Shown here: piece after piece, positions 38,597 to 47,174 of the stretch
Numbering within the stretch: the first letter of the stretch is position 1
Layout of the letters: the number at the start of each line of letters is the position of its first letter
Assembly (NCBI RefSeq): GCF_000305775.1
Contig: NC_018866.1
Span: forward strand, 1,116,001-1,180,000
Length of the DNA: 64,000 nt
Origin: Dehalobacter sp. DCA
GTDB taxonomy: Bacteria > Bacillota > Desulfitobacteriia > Desulfitobacteriales > Syntrophobotulaceae
Direction: 5' to 3'
Position numbers and translations under genes: made by a program
Notes under the pieces: generated by a model
What the model saw: only the letters and a program-made list of their open reading frames with translations
Told to the model about the DNA's origin: nothing
Databases searched by the model: none

Positions 38597-40159
38597 TTAT
38601 TTAGCCAGAATGGCTGTTAAATCATTCTCTGGTGTAGAGATCGGTGTGATATTGAATTTTTCAACCAAAACGTTGAGTACATTGGAAGAGAAAAAAGCTG
38701 GAATGGATGGTCCGATATAGATATTCTTTATGCCCAAGGCCAAAAGGGTCAATAGAATGCAGACCGCTTTTTGTTCATACCAGGAGAGCACCAGTGTTAA
38801 TGGCAGATCGTTTACGCCGCATTCAAAGGCCTGGGCCAGCGCAACAGCAACCTGGATAGCGGAATAGGCATCGTTGCATTGTCCCATATCCATCAGCCGC
38901 GGCAGTCCCCCGATTTCTCCAATGTTCAGGTCATTAAAGCGGTATTTTCCGCAGGCAAGTGTCAGTACGACCGTATCCATAGGCGTCTGCTTCACAAACT
39001 CGGTATAGTAGTTTCTGCCGGGCTTTGCACCATCACAGCCACCAACCAGGAAGAAATGCTTGATTGCTCCGCCCTTGACGGCATCGATCACTTTATCCGC
39101 AACTCCGAGAACAGTATTCCGGGCAAAACCTGTCATCAGCTCATTTCCGCCGTTGATCCCTGTCCTGTATTGATCTTCGCTGTAGCCGCCAAGTTCAAGC
39201 GCCTGCTTAATCAGGGGTGAGAAGTCCTTGACTTTGACATCCGGGATATGCTTCATTTCCGGATAACCGACGACGGATGTCGTATAAACCCTGTCAGCGT
39301 AACTGGCTTTGGGTGGCATCAGACAGTTCGTCGTAAAAAAGATCGGAGCCGGAATATTGTCAAATTCCTTTTGCTGGTTCTGCCAAGCCGTTCCGAAATT
39401 GCCCTTCAGATGCACATATTTTTTAAATTCAGGATAGGCGTGAGCCGGGAGCATTTCACCATGGGTATAAATATTGATTCCTTTTCCTTCTGTCTGTTCC
39501 AGCAATTGTTTCAGATCGAGCAGGTCATGGCCGGTGATCACAATGAATGGGCCTTTTTCTATGGTTGTTGTAACCCTGGTTGGCTCAGGATGCCCATAAG
39601 CCGAAGTATTCGCTTCATCGAGCAGCGCCATGCAGGCAAGATTGGTTTTGCCGAATTCCATCAGCAGCTCCAGCCATTCATCGACGGAATGATCTTCCCC
39701 GACAGCTTTCAATCCTTTATAAAAGCAGGCGGTGACTTGAGGATCCTGCTTACCTAAAACATACGCATGCCAGGCATATGCCGCCATCCCGCGCATGCCT
39801 AACAAGAGAGTCGAACGCAGCGAGACGATATCCGGATCACCATGGAACAAAGCGTCAGGTGCAAAATCTTCCGCCCCGCCAAGTTTGTTTTTCTCTTCAG
39901 TTACCTTTTGTATGAAGGCATCAAAATCTTGAGGATCAAAATTAACATTAGTCACTGTGGCAAACAGGCTCTGCATCACCAAAGCATCTGTTTCCGGTGC
40001 AGTTTTCTGACCGGATGCCGCTCTGGCCAATCCAATCAGGGCACAAGTGAGTTCATCATGCTTATTAGCTACTTCCGGTTTCTTTCCGCAGACCCCTGCG
40101 TTCGTGCATCCTTTTCCGCCGGCAGTTTGTTCACATTGAAAACAGAACATTTGAGACAT
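38597..40159 (-). CDS. hcp: Hybrid cluster protein / hydroxylamine reductase
   Basis: Iron-sulfur-oxo enzyme that reduces hydroxylamine and nitric oxide and acts in nitrosative-stress defence. 520 residues, as in class III Hcps. The N-terminal cluster motif is CFQCEQTAGGKGCTNAGVC. The hybrid-cluster cysteines are visible in the second half, including FFTTNCLMPP, GGCDGAKPGRNYY and LACGKYRFND. A ribosome site (GAGG) precedes the ATG. It stands alone, followed by the hairpin at 38548-38576. Its upstream region (40160-40339) has no recognised regulator site. Confidence 0.93.
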   Translation of the reverse strand: MSQMFCFQCEQTAGGKGCTNAGVCGKKPEVANKHDELTCALIGLARAASGQKTAPETDALVMQSLFATVTNVNFDPQDFDAFIQKVTEEKNKLGGAEDFAPDALFHGDPDIVSLRSTLLLGMRGMAAYAWHAYVLGKQDPQVTACFYKGLKAVGEDHSVDEWLELLMEFGKTNLACMALLDEANTSAYGHPEPTRVTTTIEKGPFIVITGHDLLDLKQLLEQTEGKGINIYTHGEMLPAHAYPEFKKYVHLKGNFGTAWQNQQKEFDNIPAPIFFTTNCLMPPKASYADRVYTTSVVGYPEMKHIPDVKVKDFSPLIKQALELGGYSEDQYRTGINGGNELMTGFARNTVLGVADKVIDAVKGGAIKHFFLVGGCDGAKPGRNYYTEFVKQTPMDTVVLTLACGKYRFNDLNIGEIGGLPRLMDMGQCNDAYSAIQVAVALAQAFECGVNDLPLTLVLSWYEQKAVCILLTLLALGIKNIYIGPSIPAFFSSNVLNVLVEKFNITPISTPENDLTAILAK

Positions 40160-40339
40160 ACAATTACCTCCTCTATATTTTGTTTTTAATCGTATTTTTT
40201 AATCATACGTAAAAAACTGCCAGAAATCGGTATCCAAGGTTACAAAAATCAGATGCCATTTTCTTAATATTCTGATAATTTTTAATCCGCATATCCGCAG
40301 TTATATTCTCTCTTTGAATCATGGAATCATCGTTGATGT

Positions 40340-41824
40340 TTATGATGATTTCTCAATAATCTCTTTGAACAAGAAAACCAAATTTGGATCAAACTGCGTC
40401 CGGGAACATGATACGATTTCCTTGATTGCTTCAGCTTCAGGCAGTGCTTTACGATACGGCCGATCATTTGTCATCGCATCAAAGGTATCAACAATACTTA
40501 AAATCCTGCATTCGATCGGTATCTCCCCTGCTTTCAATCCTAAAGGATAACCTTTTCCGTCCCATCTTTCATGGTGCTTCAGAATCAGGTGTGCAATACT
40601 CTTTAATTCTGAGGATTCGGCCGCAATTCTTTCCCCGATCCCGCAATGCGTTTTCATGACCTTCCACTCCTCCTCGTCCAGCTTGGAAGGTTTACACAGG
40701 ATCCTATCTGGAATTCCGACTTTACCGATATCGTGAAATTTGGCAAGCAACCTGATCCGGTCGAGATTACTTTGAGGCAGCCGCAGCGCTACACCCATTT
40801 GGGTTGCAAGCTCACCCATCCGTTCCGCATGGCCCTCGGTAATATAGTCCTTCGCTTCAAGCGCTCTCATCAGGGTCTTGACCAAATCGTTCCGGTTGCT
40901 GGATTCCTTCAATAATTTATTTTGATACATGTTGTTATTTGCTTCCTGAAACATCCAATCCGTATTGACAATACCTGCCTTATGGAAAGAATAGCCCGAA
41001 GACAGCGAGATCTTCAATATATCTGTTTGCTCATTGTATTTATGCAGCATTTTATTCATCTGTTCAACCTGCTGCTCAATCTCCTGGCTGGAGAGGCCCT
41101 CGACAATCACGCAAAATTCGTCTCCGCCAATACGGGCGATGTACCCGATCAATCTGAAATGGTCAGTAATCATCCGTGCTGCAGATACAATCACTTCATC
41201 CCCTTTTTGGTGACCGAACGTATCATTAATAATTTTTAACCCATCAATATCAAAGAACAAAACAGTAAGCTTTTCGAAGTTCTTCCCATGGAACTCTGCC
41301 AGTTTGTTGATTAAACAGTGCCGTTTATATAGCTTTGTCAGACTTTCTCTTTCCACCATCTCTCTTAACTGCATTTCCATTAGGGTTCTTTCAGTCATAT
41401 CCCGAACCAGTATTAAGATTTCATTAATCTCTGAGATGTGAATTCGTGATTCAAAATAGTAGTCCCGTCCCTGATACTTTAACCTAAAATCACAGGTGAC
41501 CATCTCCCGTTTCTGAACAACCTGATAAATTGCCTCCTGCACTCTCTGAACAATTTCGTTATTCCTTAAGATCTCTCGTGTTAGAGGATCGTCCTTTTTA
41601 TTGGAGACGGTAAATGGCGAAATATGGCCATCTGAATCGCTGACCAGCATAATGTCCTGAATCGCGGCCATCAAAGCTTTGTTCCGAATATTAATATGCT
41701 CAAGATCCAATAACTTTTCCTGCAGCTCGGGATAGTAATTTTTGCGGATCCAATTTTCCCCGAGACCAATGACGGCCTGCCTTGTTATTTTTTTCTCATT
41801 GAAAGCATTGTAATATTCTTTCAT
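40340..41824 (-). CDS. PAS-GGDEF-HD-GYP signalling protein, motifs intact
   Basis: About 494 residues. A PAS-like sensor region at about 30-150 (AIQDIMLVSDSDGHIS), GGDEF at about 165-320 with RIGGDEFCVIVE, and HD-GYP at about 325-494 with FHDIGKVGIPDRIL and HHERWDGKGYPLGL. Both domains look active, so it may both make and hydrolyse c-di-GMP; no RxxD inhibitory site is seen before GGDEF (RLIG instead). I chose ATG at 41824; the frame extends to 41884, but the extra residues lie over the alcohol-dehydrogenase remnant. Confidence 0.9.
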   Translation of the reverse strand: MKEYYNAFNEKKITRQAVIGLGENWIRKNYYPELQEKLLDLEHINIRNKALMAAIQDIMLVSDSDGHISPFTVSNKKDDPLTREILRNNEIVQRVQEAIYQVVQKREMVTCDFRLKYQGRDYYFESRIHISEINEILILVRDMTERTLMEMQLREMVERESLTKLYKRHCLINKLAEFHGKNFEKLTVLFFDIDGLKIINDTFGHQKGDEVIVSAARMITDHFRLIGYIARIGGDEFCVIVEGLSSQEIEQQVEQMNKMLHKYNEQTDILKISLSSGYSFHKAGIVNTDWMFQEANNNMYQNKLLKESSNRNDLVKTLMRALEAKDYITEGHAERMGELATQMGVALRLPQSNLDRIRLLAKFHDIGKVGIPDRILCKPSKLDEEEWKVMKTHCGIGERIAAESSELKSIAHLILKHHERWDGKGYPLGLKAGEIPIECRILSIVDTFDAMTNDRPYRKALPEAEAIKEIVSCSRTQFDPNLVFLFKEIIEKSS

Positions 41825-42490
41825 AAATTGCTTTAACCTCTTGCTTCGTGAGTTTTTTGGGGTTTGTAACCATACAGGGATCAATCATTGCATTTTCAAC
41901 CAGTTTGTTCATCTGGTTTTCGTCAATTTGTTCGATTTCTACCGTCGCATTAATCATTAAGTTCTCACGCAGGCATCTGACCCGTTTAAGAATTTTTTCT
42001 TTGACATTTAGATCAGAACTAAGATCAGCTAAAATATTCAACTGCTCCGCAATCCTTCGGAAACGGTTAGGTACAGCATCAAAATTAATGTCGATAACAT
42101 GCTCGAGCAGGATACTGTTGCACTTACCATGCGGCAAATTGAAAAATCTTGACTTCATCGACACCTTCATAATCCAGAATATTTCCGCCGTTGGCTACCA
42201 GTATGCTGATGCACTTCGCGCAATCCATGACACTGCCGCCGCCGATAGCAATAATCAGATCACAATCCCGGTCCAGAAAGGCTTTGCTCCCCAACATCGC
42301 TTCATAGTCTTTGGGGTTTTCAGTAACGTCATCAAAAACAACATAGGGGACTTTAATGGTTTCAAGGGTTTCCGTATACCAATTCTGATTACGAATCCTA
42401 TTGTCCATAACAATCATCGGTTTTTTTGTTCCAAAATGAGAGATATACCGGCCAACTAATCGTCTTGCATCAAGGCCGGTAATGCATATT
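41796..42490 (-). pseudogene. Iron-containing alcohol dehydrogenase remnant with internal deletion
   Basis: Two pieces of one Fe-ADH: an N-terminal part (42417-42124: NRIRNQNWYTETL, IIAIGGGSVMDCAKCI, NILDYEGVDEVK) and a C-terminal part (42170-41796: FFNLPHGKCNSILLEHVI). The middle of the family, about 170-180 residues between DYEGVDEVK and FNLPHGK including the metal-binding His region, is missing, and the join is also out of frame. Upstream, GLDARRLVGRYISHFGTKKP continues the N-terminus in the same frame with no start. The loss of this much internal sequence cannot be a sequencing slip, so real gene decay is certain. Confidence 0.85.
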
Positions 42491-42622
42491 TATTTCCAAA
42501 AAGAGTTTCTCAAATTAGAACAATTCAACTATTTTTACCTTATCAGAATATTTCAATAATTTAAACATTCTGTCATTTCAAAGGATTTGTATACTATTTC
42601 TACATAAGTTAAGAAATTCCTA

Positions 42623-43486
42623 CTATTCGACAAATTTTTTCAAAATATGCGCGGCCTTAGATTCGGCTGTCGGAGTGTCAGCCAGCCTTTCCGGGCAGGC
42701 ATAAACAGTGCCTTTGCCTCCTCTGACATAGCCAAGAAGTGTAATGTTATATTCCCGGGCAAGCCTGATGGTCGCTGTTGTGGGCGTCGATTTGGAAACT
42801 ACCACGGGTGCTCCAAGCCTGATCATTTTCATAAGCATTTCCGAAGTAAGTCTGCCGCTGATAAAAACCATGCCTTTTGCGGCTAGCTCCATCTTGTTTG
42901 CCTTCATCAGTATTCCTGTCATTTTATCGAAGCAGTTGTGCCGGCCAATGTCTTCATTTAGCACTTCAAATCCGTCAACGTAAAATAAGACACTGTGGAC
43001 GCCTCCAATCGTATGAAAGATCTCAGACTGCTCAATGAACTTATCCATGATTGTCAAGATATTTCCTGCGGAAAAAGTGGATTTGTTCGTGCTGACGGCG
43101 TACTGCGTCTTTTTCAGCGGATTAATGTAGGTATAACACTTGCCACAGCCGGAAGTGATGCTTCTCAGACTTTCGCGTCTGTCAATAACGATTCCTTCTC
43201 TAAGTTCAATCAGCACTGCCAACATTTTCTCATTGTATTCGATGCTTTCGATATCTTCATAAGAACCAATAACACCCTCATTATATAGAAAACCCAGGGC
43301 CAACTCCTCGTGATGCCGGTTCAGACAGAGAACGGAAACTAGCTCCTGTCCATTGACTATCATTTTAAGGGACACTTCGGCGATAACCTTTCTCACCGCT
43401 TCTTTCATCACAATGGCATCATTTTCTCTTTGGATTTCTACTACCTCAAATTCTTCGTAGACGATTCCTTCGTCAGCAGCATTCAT
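42623..43486 (-). CDS. fdhD: Formate dehydrogenase accessory sulfurtransferase
   Basis: Delivers sulfur from the cysteine desulfurase to the molybdenum/tungsten cofactor of formate dehydrogenase. 287 residues; ALGFLYNEGVIGS and the loop TSGCGKC contain the sulfur-carrier cysteines, and DIGRHNCFDKMTG, FISGRLTSEMLMKM and GAPVVVSKSTPT are family motifs. No formate dehydrogenase structural gene is present in this window. It is 200 bp below the TrpD-like cassette, and may or may not share that transcript. Confidence 0.93.
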   Translation of the reverse strand: MNAADEGIVYEEFEVVEIQRENDAIVMKEAVRKVIAEVSLKMIVNGQELVSVLCLNRHHEELALGFLYNEGVIGSYEDIESIEYNEKMLAVLIELREGIVIDRRESLRSITSGCGKCYTYINPLKKTQYAVSTNKSTFSAGNILTIMDKFIEQSEIFHTIGGVHSVLFYVDGFEVLNEDIGRHNCFDKMTGILMKANKMELAAKGMVFISGRLTSEMLMKMIRLGAPVVVSKSTPTTATIRLAREYNITLLGYVRGGKGTVYACPERLADTPTAESKAAHILKKFVE

Positions 43487-43688
43487 TATTTACCCTCCAA
43501 GCAGCAATATTGCATTTGTATCCTCCAACAGTATCGGAGTTGGTCTTTCTTACCTGCAGCGATCTCCTGGCTGAAAGCCCCACCCTATTTTACCACAAAA
43601 TAAGATTTACTGAAATTAATGGGGCATGATTCAAACGAACCATACCCCCACCACGAAAGATCTAATTATTTATCTGCGGCCGGAAGTT

Positions 43689-43904
43689 TCAAAAACCCTT
43701 TACACAATTGCCTTCTGTTACCTGAAGCTCAATAACAAATATCTTACAGCAGCCTGCCTGGGCTGCTTTTTCCGCCAGCTTATCCAGTGCATCCAGCCCT
43801 ATTTCGGTTACGACCGTTGCTTTTTCCAGATCCACACATTGACAGCCGGTTTCTGTCCTTTTGAGATAGCCCTGGTCACATTTTAACGCGTAGAGTTTCA
43901 TCAT
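43689..43904 (-). CDS. Small cysteine-containing protein of unknown function
   Basis: 71 residues, MMKLYALKCDQGYLKRTETG, with five Cys including a CC pair (AGCCKIF). I do not recognise a family. The ATG overlaps the stop of the TrpD-like gene (TAATG), so it is translationally coupled to it and belongs to the riboswitch-controlled operon. Cysteines might bind metal or a cofactor, but this is a guess. Confidence 0.6.
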   Translation of the reverse strand: MMKLYALKCDQGYLKRTETGCQCVDLEKATVVTEIGLDALDKLAEKAAQAGCCKIFVIELQVTEGNCVKGF

Positions 43905-45028
43905 TAGATCTGCCCCAGAAGCTGATTGAGTTTCCCTGATCCGGCAGTCGGATCAGTATTTTGGGCCCCGACCCATTCCTTGAGCTTCCGGATTGCCTGG
44001 CCGTTTTGAATGATTTCTCCGGCCAGTCGGACACCCTCTGCAATCGTTGGGGCTTTGTCCATTAAATAGAGGATTAAGGCTGCATTCAGACATACAATAT
44101 CCGTACACGCCTCCGTTCCTCTACCGGACAGGATGGACAGCAGACGCAGCGCTTCCTGCCTGCGATTCCCGGAAGGGCTTAACTCCTTTTTATCAGGTCT
44201 TCTGATTCCGAATTCTTCCGGGGTAAGTGTGTATTGAACAATTTCGCCGCTCTCTTTTAACTCAGCCACATACGTTTCCCCCAAGGTAGAAGCCTCATCC
44301 ATCCCTTTGGGGCCATTTTGATCCGACCCAAAGACAACCAGCGCACGTTTGAATCCTATCTCCTTCATAACCTTGGTAACCGGCACTACCAATTCCCGGT
44401 CATACACTCCTCGGACAGCATATTGAGGGGCGGCGGGATTAGCCAGGGAAGCAGCTATGTTTAAAGTGGTCCCGAATGCAATCTGCGACAAAATCCGTCC
44501 CAGTGCTTTGGGATGAACCTGCGGACTCATGCCATTAAAAATTCCGATGCCGGTCTTTTCGATACTGCCCTTGACAATATCCGGCGTACATTCCATATCG
44601 ATGCCTACTTCCTCCAAAACGTCAATTGTTCCGCAGGACGAGGTAATCGCACGGGATCCGTGTTTGGCCATCATGATCCCAGCGGCGGCAGCAATGATCG
44701 CTGCAGCAGTACTGATATTAAATGTTTTAACGGTATCCATACCCGTACCGCTGTTTTCAACAAGGCATCCGCGGACATCAGGCACCACTTTCACCGTATC
44801 AAGTTCATAAATAGCTTCCCAACTTCCGGCGATCTCTTCAGCGGTTTCTCCTTTCGCTGTCAGCGCGGACAAAAATGCACCCTGCTGCAGATCCGGCTGC
44901 TGATTCGTCAGTACCTGAACAAACATTGCTTTGGCCTTATCTCTGGATAAATTCTGTTTGCCAATCAATTGGGTAATTCCTGCTCCAAATTCTTTTAAAT
45001 CCATGGTCATCACGCTCATTTTTCTCAT
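43904..45028 (-). CDS. Anthranilate phosphoribosyltransferase-like protein (TrpD family)
   Basis: 374-residue member of the TrpD/glycosyltransferase family 3 fold. The PRPP loop of true TrpD, GTGGDG, is GTGMDT here (NSGTGMDTVKTFNISTA); AKHGSR and GVYDRELV are kept, and the LFNVLGPL loop is TLNIAASLAN. This departs from the TrpD consensus, and no other trp gene is near, so tryptophan synthesis is unlikely. It lies behind a cobalamin riboswitch with a zinc dehydrogenase. A role in making or altering a cobamide base nucleotide is possible but unproven. The start may be nine bases inside, at 45019. Confidence 0.75.
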   Translation of the reverse strand: MRKMSVMTMDLKEFGAGITQLIGKQNLSRDKAKAMFVQVLTNQQPDLQQGAFLSALTAKGETAEEIAGSWEAIYELDTVKVVPDVRGCLVENSGTGMDTVKTFNISTAAAIIAAAAGIMMAKHGSRAITSSCGTIDVLEEVGIDMECTPDIVKGSIEKTGIGIFNGMSPQVHPKALGRILSQIAFGTTLNIAASLANPAAPQYAVRGVYDRELVVPVTKVMKEIGFKRALVVFGSDQNGPKGMDEASTLGETYVAELKESGEIVQYTLTPEEFGIRRPDKKELSPSGNRRQEALRLLSILSGRGTEACTDIVCLNAALILYLMDKAPTIAEGVRLAGEIIQNGQAIRKLKEWVGAQNTDPTAGSGKLNQLLGQI

Positions 45029-45113
45029 TTCTCCTTTATTCTTTATTCGTTTAGAATCTTAACGCTATTCATTTGCTTGCAGTTTACGTTTTTATATTTT
45101 TAGAATTTTTTTC

Positions 45114-46157
45114 TCATAATGTTAAGTCGATAATTGTATTAGTATCTTCCCTCTTTGCTACCTTTTCGATCCCCTGGACAAGGTCGGAAAGAGGCAATGC
45201 ACATGTTGTCATATCGTTTACTTTGATCATGCCGGCAGCCAGCAAATCCAGTGCTTCCCGGTTGTGCAGCGACGAGCAGCCGTAGGCGCCATACACGAAA
45301 AGTTCTTTGTAATGGATCAGATTCAAATCAATAGCCGGAACACTTTCGCTCAAGACCATTCCGCTGAAGAAACAAAAGCGTCCTCTCTTCCCCAGTACGT
45401 TCAGGCTATCAGCCATCGTCTGAGGATCAGGGCAGCAGGGGATAGCTAAATCGGCACCCTTTCCTTCCGTCAACGTCAGGATTCTGCTGACGGCATTTTC
45501 ACCGGTAGGGTTAATCCATTCATCAAAATCATTTTTGGCTGCCTCGATTCTTTCTTCTCTCTTTTCGACAAGGATGATCCTGCCCGCGCCTCTTTTTCTC
45601 GCCAATTTGGCATTTAAGATCCCCAGCGGCCCTGCCCCGAAGATCACAACCTGATCTCCGAGCCCGATCCCAGCACTTTCCTGCATATTCACACAGCAGG
45701 CCAGAGGCTCCGTCAAGGCAGCTTCGTAGAAGGTCAGGGTCTCCGGTATCTTATTCAAGACACCGTTCTTTACCCCATTTTCTGGCACCAATACATATTC
45801 TGCGAATCCCCCGTCATAATGGAAACCCATGATTTTAATATCATCACAAAGATGATGCATTCCCATCTGACAAAACCGGCATGTCCCGCAGGGCAGTCCG
45901 GGCGCAACTTGAACGCGATCTCCGGGCTTGACACAAGTCACTTCCCTTCCAGTTTCGGCCACTACTCCGGTGATTTCATGACCAAGGACCCGCGGCAGGT
46001 GCAAATCACGTTGCCCAATCTGATACGCTTTTAGATCAGTCCGACAGATCCCACAGGCCATCACTTTTACCAGCACATCCCCCTTCCTGCATTCTGGCTG
46101 GGCCACATTCGTTATTCTGATCTTTTGGATTTCCTCCAGGCGAGCAGCCTTCATCAT
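45114..46157 (-). CDS. Zinc-dependent medium-chain dehydrogenase
   Basis: About 347 residues of the MDR alcohol/sorbitol dehydrogenase type. The catalytic zinc residues are in CGICRTDLKAY and GHEITGVV, the structural zinc site in CGTCRFCQMGMHHLC, and the nucleotide-binding loop is IFGAGPLGILNAKLA. Substrate is unknown. GGAGG lies 5-8 nt before the paired ATGATG near 46157. It is the first gene after a cobalamin riboswitch (46266-46438) with its own terminator, so it should be expressed when cobalamin is low. Confidence 0.87.
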   Translation of the reverse strand: MMKAARLEEIQKIRITNVAQPECRKGDVLVKVMACGICRTDLKAYQIGQRDLHLPRVLGHEITGVVAETGREVTCVKPGDRVQVAPGLPCGTCRFCQMGMHHLCDDIKIMGFHYDGGFAEYVLVPENGVKNGVLNKIPETLTFYEAALTEPLACCVNMQESAGIGLGDQVVIFGAGPLGILNAKLARKRGAGRIILVEKREERIEAAKNDFDEWINPTGENAVSRILTLTEGKGADLAIPCCPDPQTMADSLNVLGKRGRFCFFSGMVLSESVPAIDLNLIHYKELFVYGAYGCSSLHNREALDLLAAGMIKVNDMTTCALPLSDLVQGIEKVAKREDTNTIIDLTL

Positions 46158-46192
46158 CCCGACCTCCGTTATGCGAATTTGGCACACGACAT

Positions 46193-46222
46193 AAAAAAAC
46201 CCACACCCTATCATAGGCGTGG
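46193..46222 (-). terminator. Riboswitch expression-platform terminator
   Basis: On the minus strand CCACGCCTAT pairs with ATAGGGTGTGG, followed by a T7 run (TTTTTTT), about 35 bp before the dehydrogenase start. This is the intrinsic terminator expected to form when cobalamin binds the aptamer. A short GGCCAAAAGATTTGGCC hairpin also lies between aptamer and terminator. Confidence 0.8.
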
Positions 46223-46265
46223 ATTTACCGTCTCCTCACCGGCCAAATCTTTTGGCCACATTAAT

Positions 46266-46438
46266 TAAAGGCAGGTCTCCTGACTCCGTCTCATTGCCTG
46301 CCTATCCCTTCCCCGTTTTATCTGGGTGGTTTGATAGGAGCTCAACGTTACAGTGGTGGGTCCGTCCGGGAATCTCACCCGGTTCCCTATTCTCCCCAAG
46401 TTTGTACCATGTCTTCACAAACACTTGGGACACCTAGA
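46266..46438 (-). promoter_or_regulatory. Cobalamin riboswitch upstream of the dehydrogenase/TrpD-like operon
   Basis: The B12 box reads AGTCAGGAGACCTGCC on the minus strand (46285 to 46270). Upstream, GAATAGGGAACCGGGTGAG, TTCCCGGACGGACCCACCAC and TGTAA are the conserved core of the aptamer in the usual order. The first conserved stem begins CTAGGTGTCCC at 46438. A terminator follows at 46193-46222, so it probably works by transcription termination. This is a classical AdoCbl-class layout. Confidence 0.92.
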
Positions 46439-46454
46439 ATTAATTCTTTTTAAA

Positions 46455-46484
46455 ATTATAAACAGTACTGGAGGATATTGTCAA
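46455..46484 (-). promoter_or_regulatory. Promoter of the riboswitch-controlled dehydrogenase operon
   Basis: On the minus strand TTGACA (46484-46479), an 18-bp spacer and TATAAT (46460-46455), both perfect sigma-A hexamers, lie about 20 bp before the first conserved bases of the aptamer. The spacer is one base longer than optimal. Confidence 0.75.
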
Positions 46485-46718
46485 GCAATAATCTTCGTAA
46501 TGCTATTCTTACGACAGGCATATCCCCGTTATCCTGAGAGCTAAAAACAATTGTTCTGCTCATATCGATCGTGGAATCAGCGTCTGTACATGCGTAGACA
46601 ATTCAAACAGATTTCAGTATATTTGCAAGGCATTTTATCAATAATAGAATAGACTTATGAAAGACTTCTTTCAGTACAAACATCAAGACATTGAGTCAGT
46701 CAGGTGGTGGAATAAAAT

Positions 46719-47168
46719 CTGGATACGGACGGAATCATCGCCAAGCTCAACTGGTTTTACAGCCTGGAACTGAACCAGGTTGATCTTTATATGGCTCAAA
46801 GTAAATTGGTCGAAGATATCTATATCAGCAAAGTATTGGAACGATCATCTTATATTGAACAGCAGCATGTCGATAATATTGCTGCCCAAATACGAAAATA
46901 TGGTAGCGAACCGACCATTTTTGGGGATATTGTTTCCCCGCTTCTGGGAAAAACAGCCGGGAATATTACGGCTGCGTTTGGAATTGTCCCCCTGTTAAAA
47001 GCCGATATTCTTCTGGAGAGGAAAGCAATGAGTGATTATAAAGACTTGATTTTGAAAATCGGAAAAGATCATGAGTTATTTTCTGTCCTGTGGGCCAATC
47101 TCATTGATGAAGATCTGCACACGGCCTGGTTCTCAAATAAGGTTCAGGAACTGGAGGCTTGCCGTTAA
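46719..47168 (+). CDS. Ferritin-like diiron-fold protein (Coq7-like)
   Basis: About 150 residues in a four-helix bundle. Diiron ligands are visible: Glu in YSLELNQVDLYM, ExxH in YIEQQHVD, Glu in LLERKAM, and ExxH in IDEDLHTAWF. The function is unknown; members of this group include demethoxyubiquinone hydroxylase-like and rubrerythrin-related proteins. The first ligand lies upstream of the first ATG (46791), so translation probably begins earlier, perhaps at the CTG at 46719 with AGGTGG before it. An in-frame TAA lies two codons further up, so no ATG is available. A base error there is also possible. Confidence 0.7.
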   Translation: MDTDGIIAKLNWFYSLELNQVDLYMAQSKLVEDIYISKVLERSSYIEQQHVDNIAAQIRKYGSEPTIFGDIVSPLLGKTAGNITAAFGIVPLLKADILLERKAMSDYKDLILKIGKDHELFSVLWANLIDEDLHTAWFSNKVQELEACR

Positions 47169-47174
47169 GCTAAT

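Noticed and set aside
41848-42459. 203-codon plus-strand frame over the alcohol-dehydrogenase remnant
   Set aside because: It is the reverse of the Fe-ADH remnant, with no ribosome site and no family likeness.
43904-45028. Tryptophan synthesis as the role of the TrpD-like gene
   Set aside because: The PRPP loop departs from TrpD consensus, no other trp gene is near, and the gene is under a cobalamin riboswitch.
46219-46437. 72-codon plus-strand frame
   Set aside because: It lies wholly on the opposite strand of the cobalamin riboswitch, which explains the sequence constraint.
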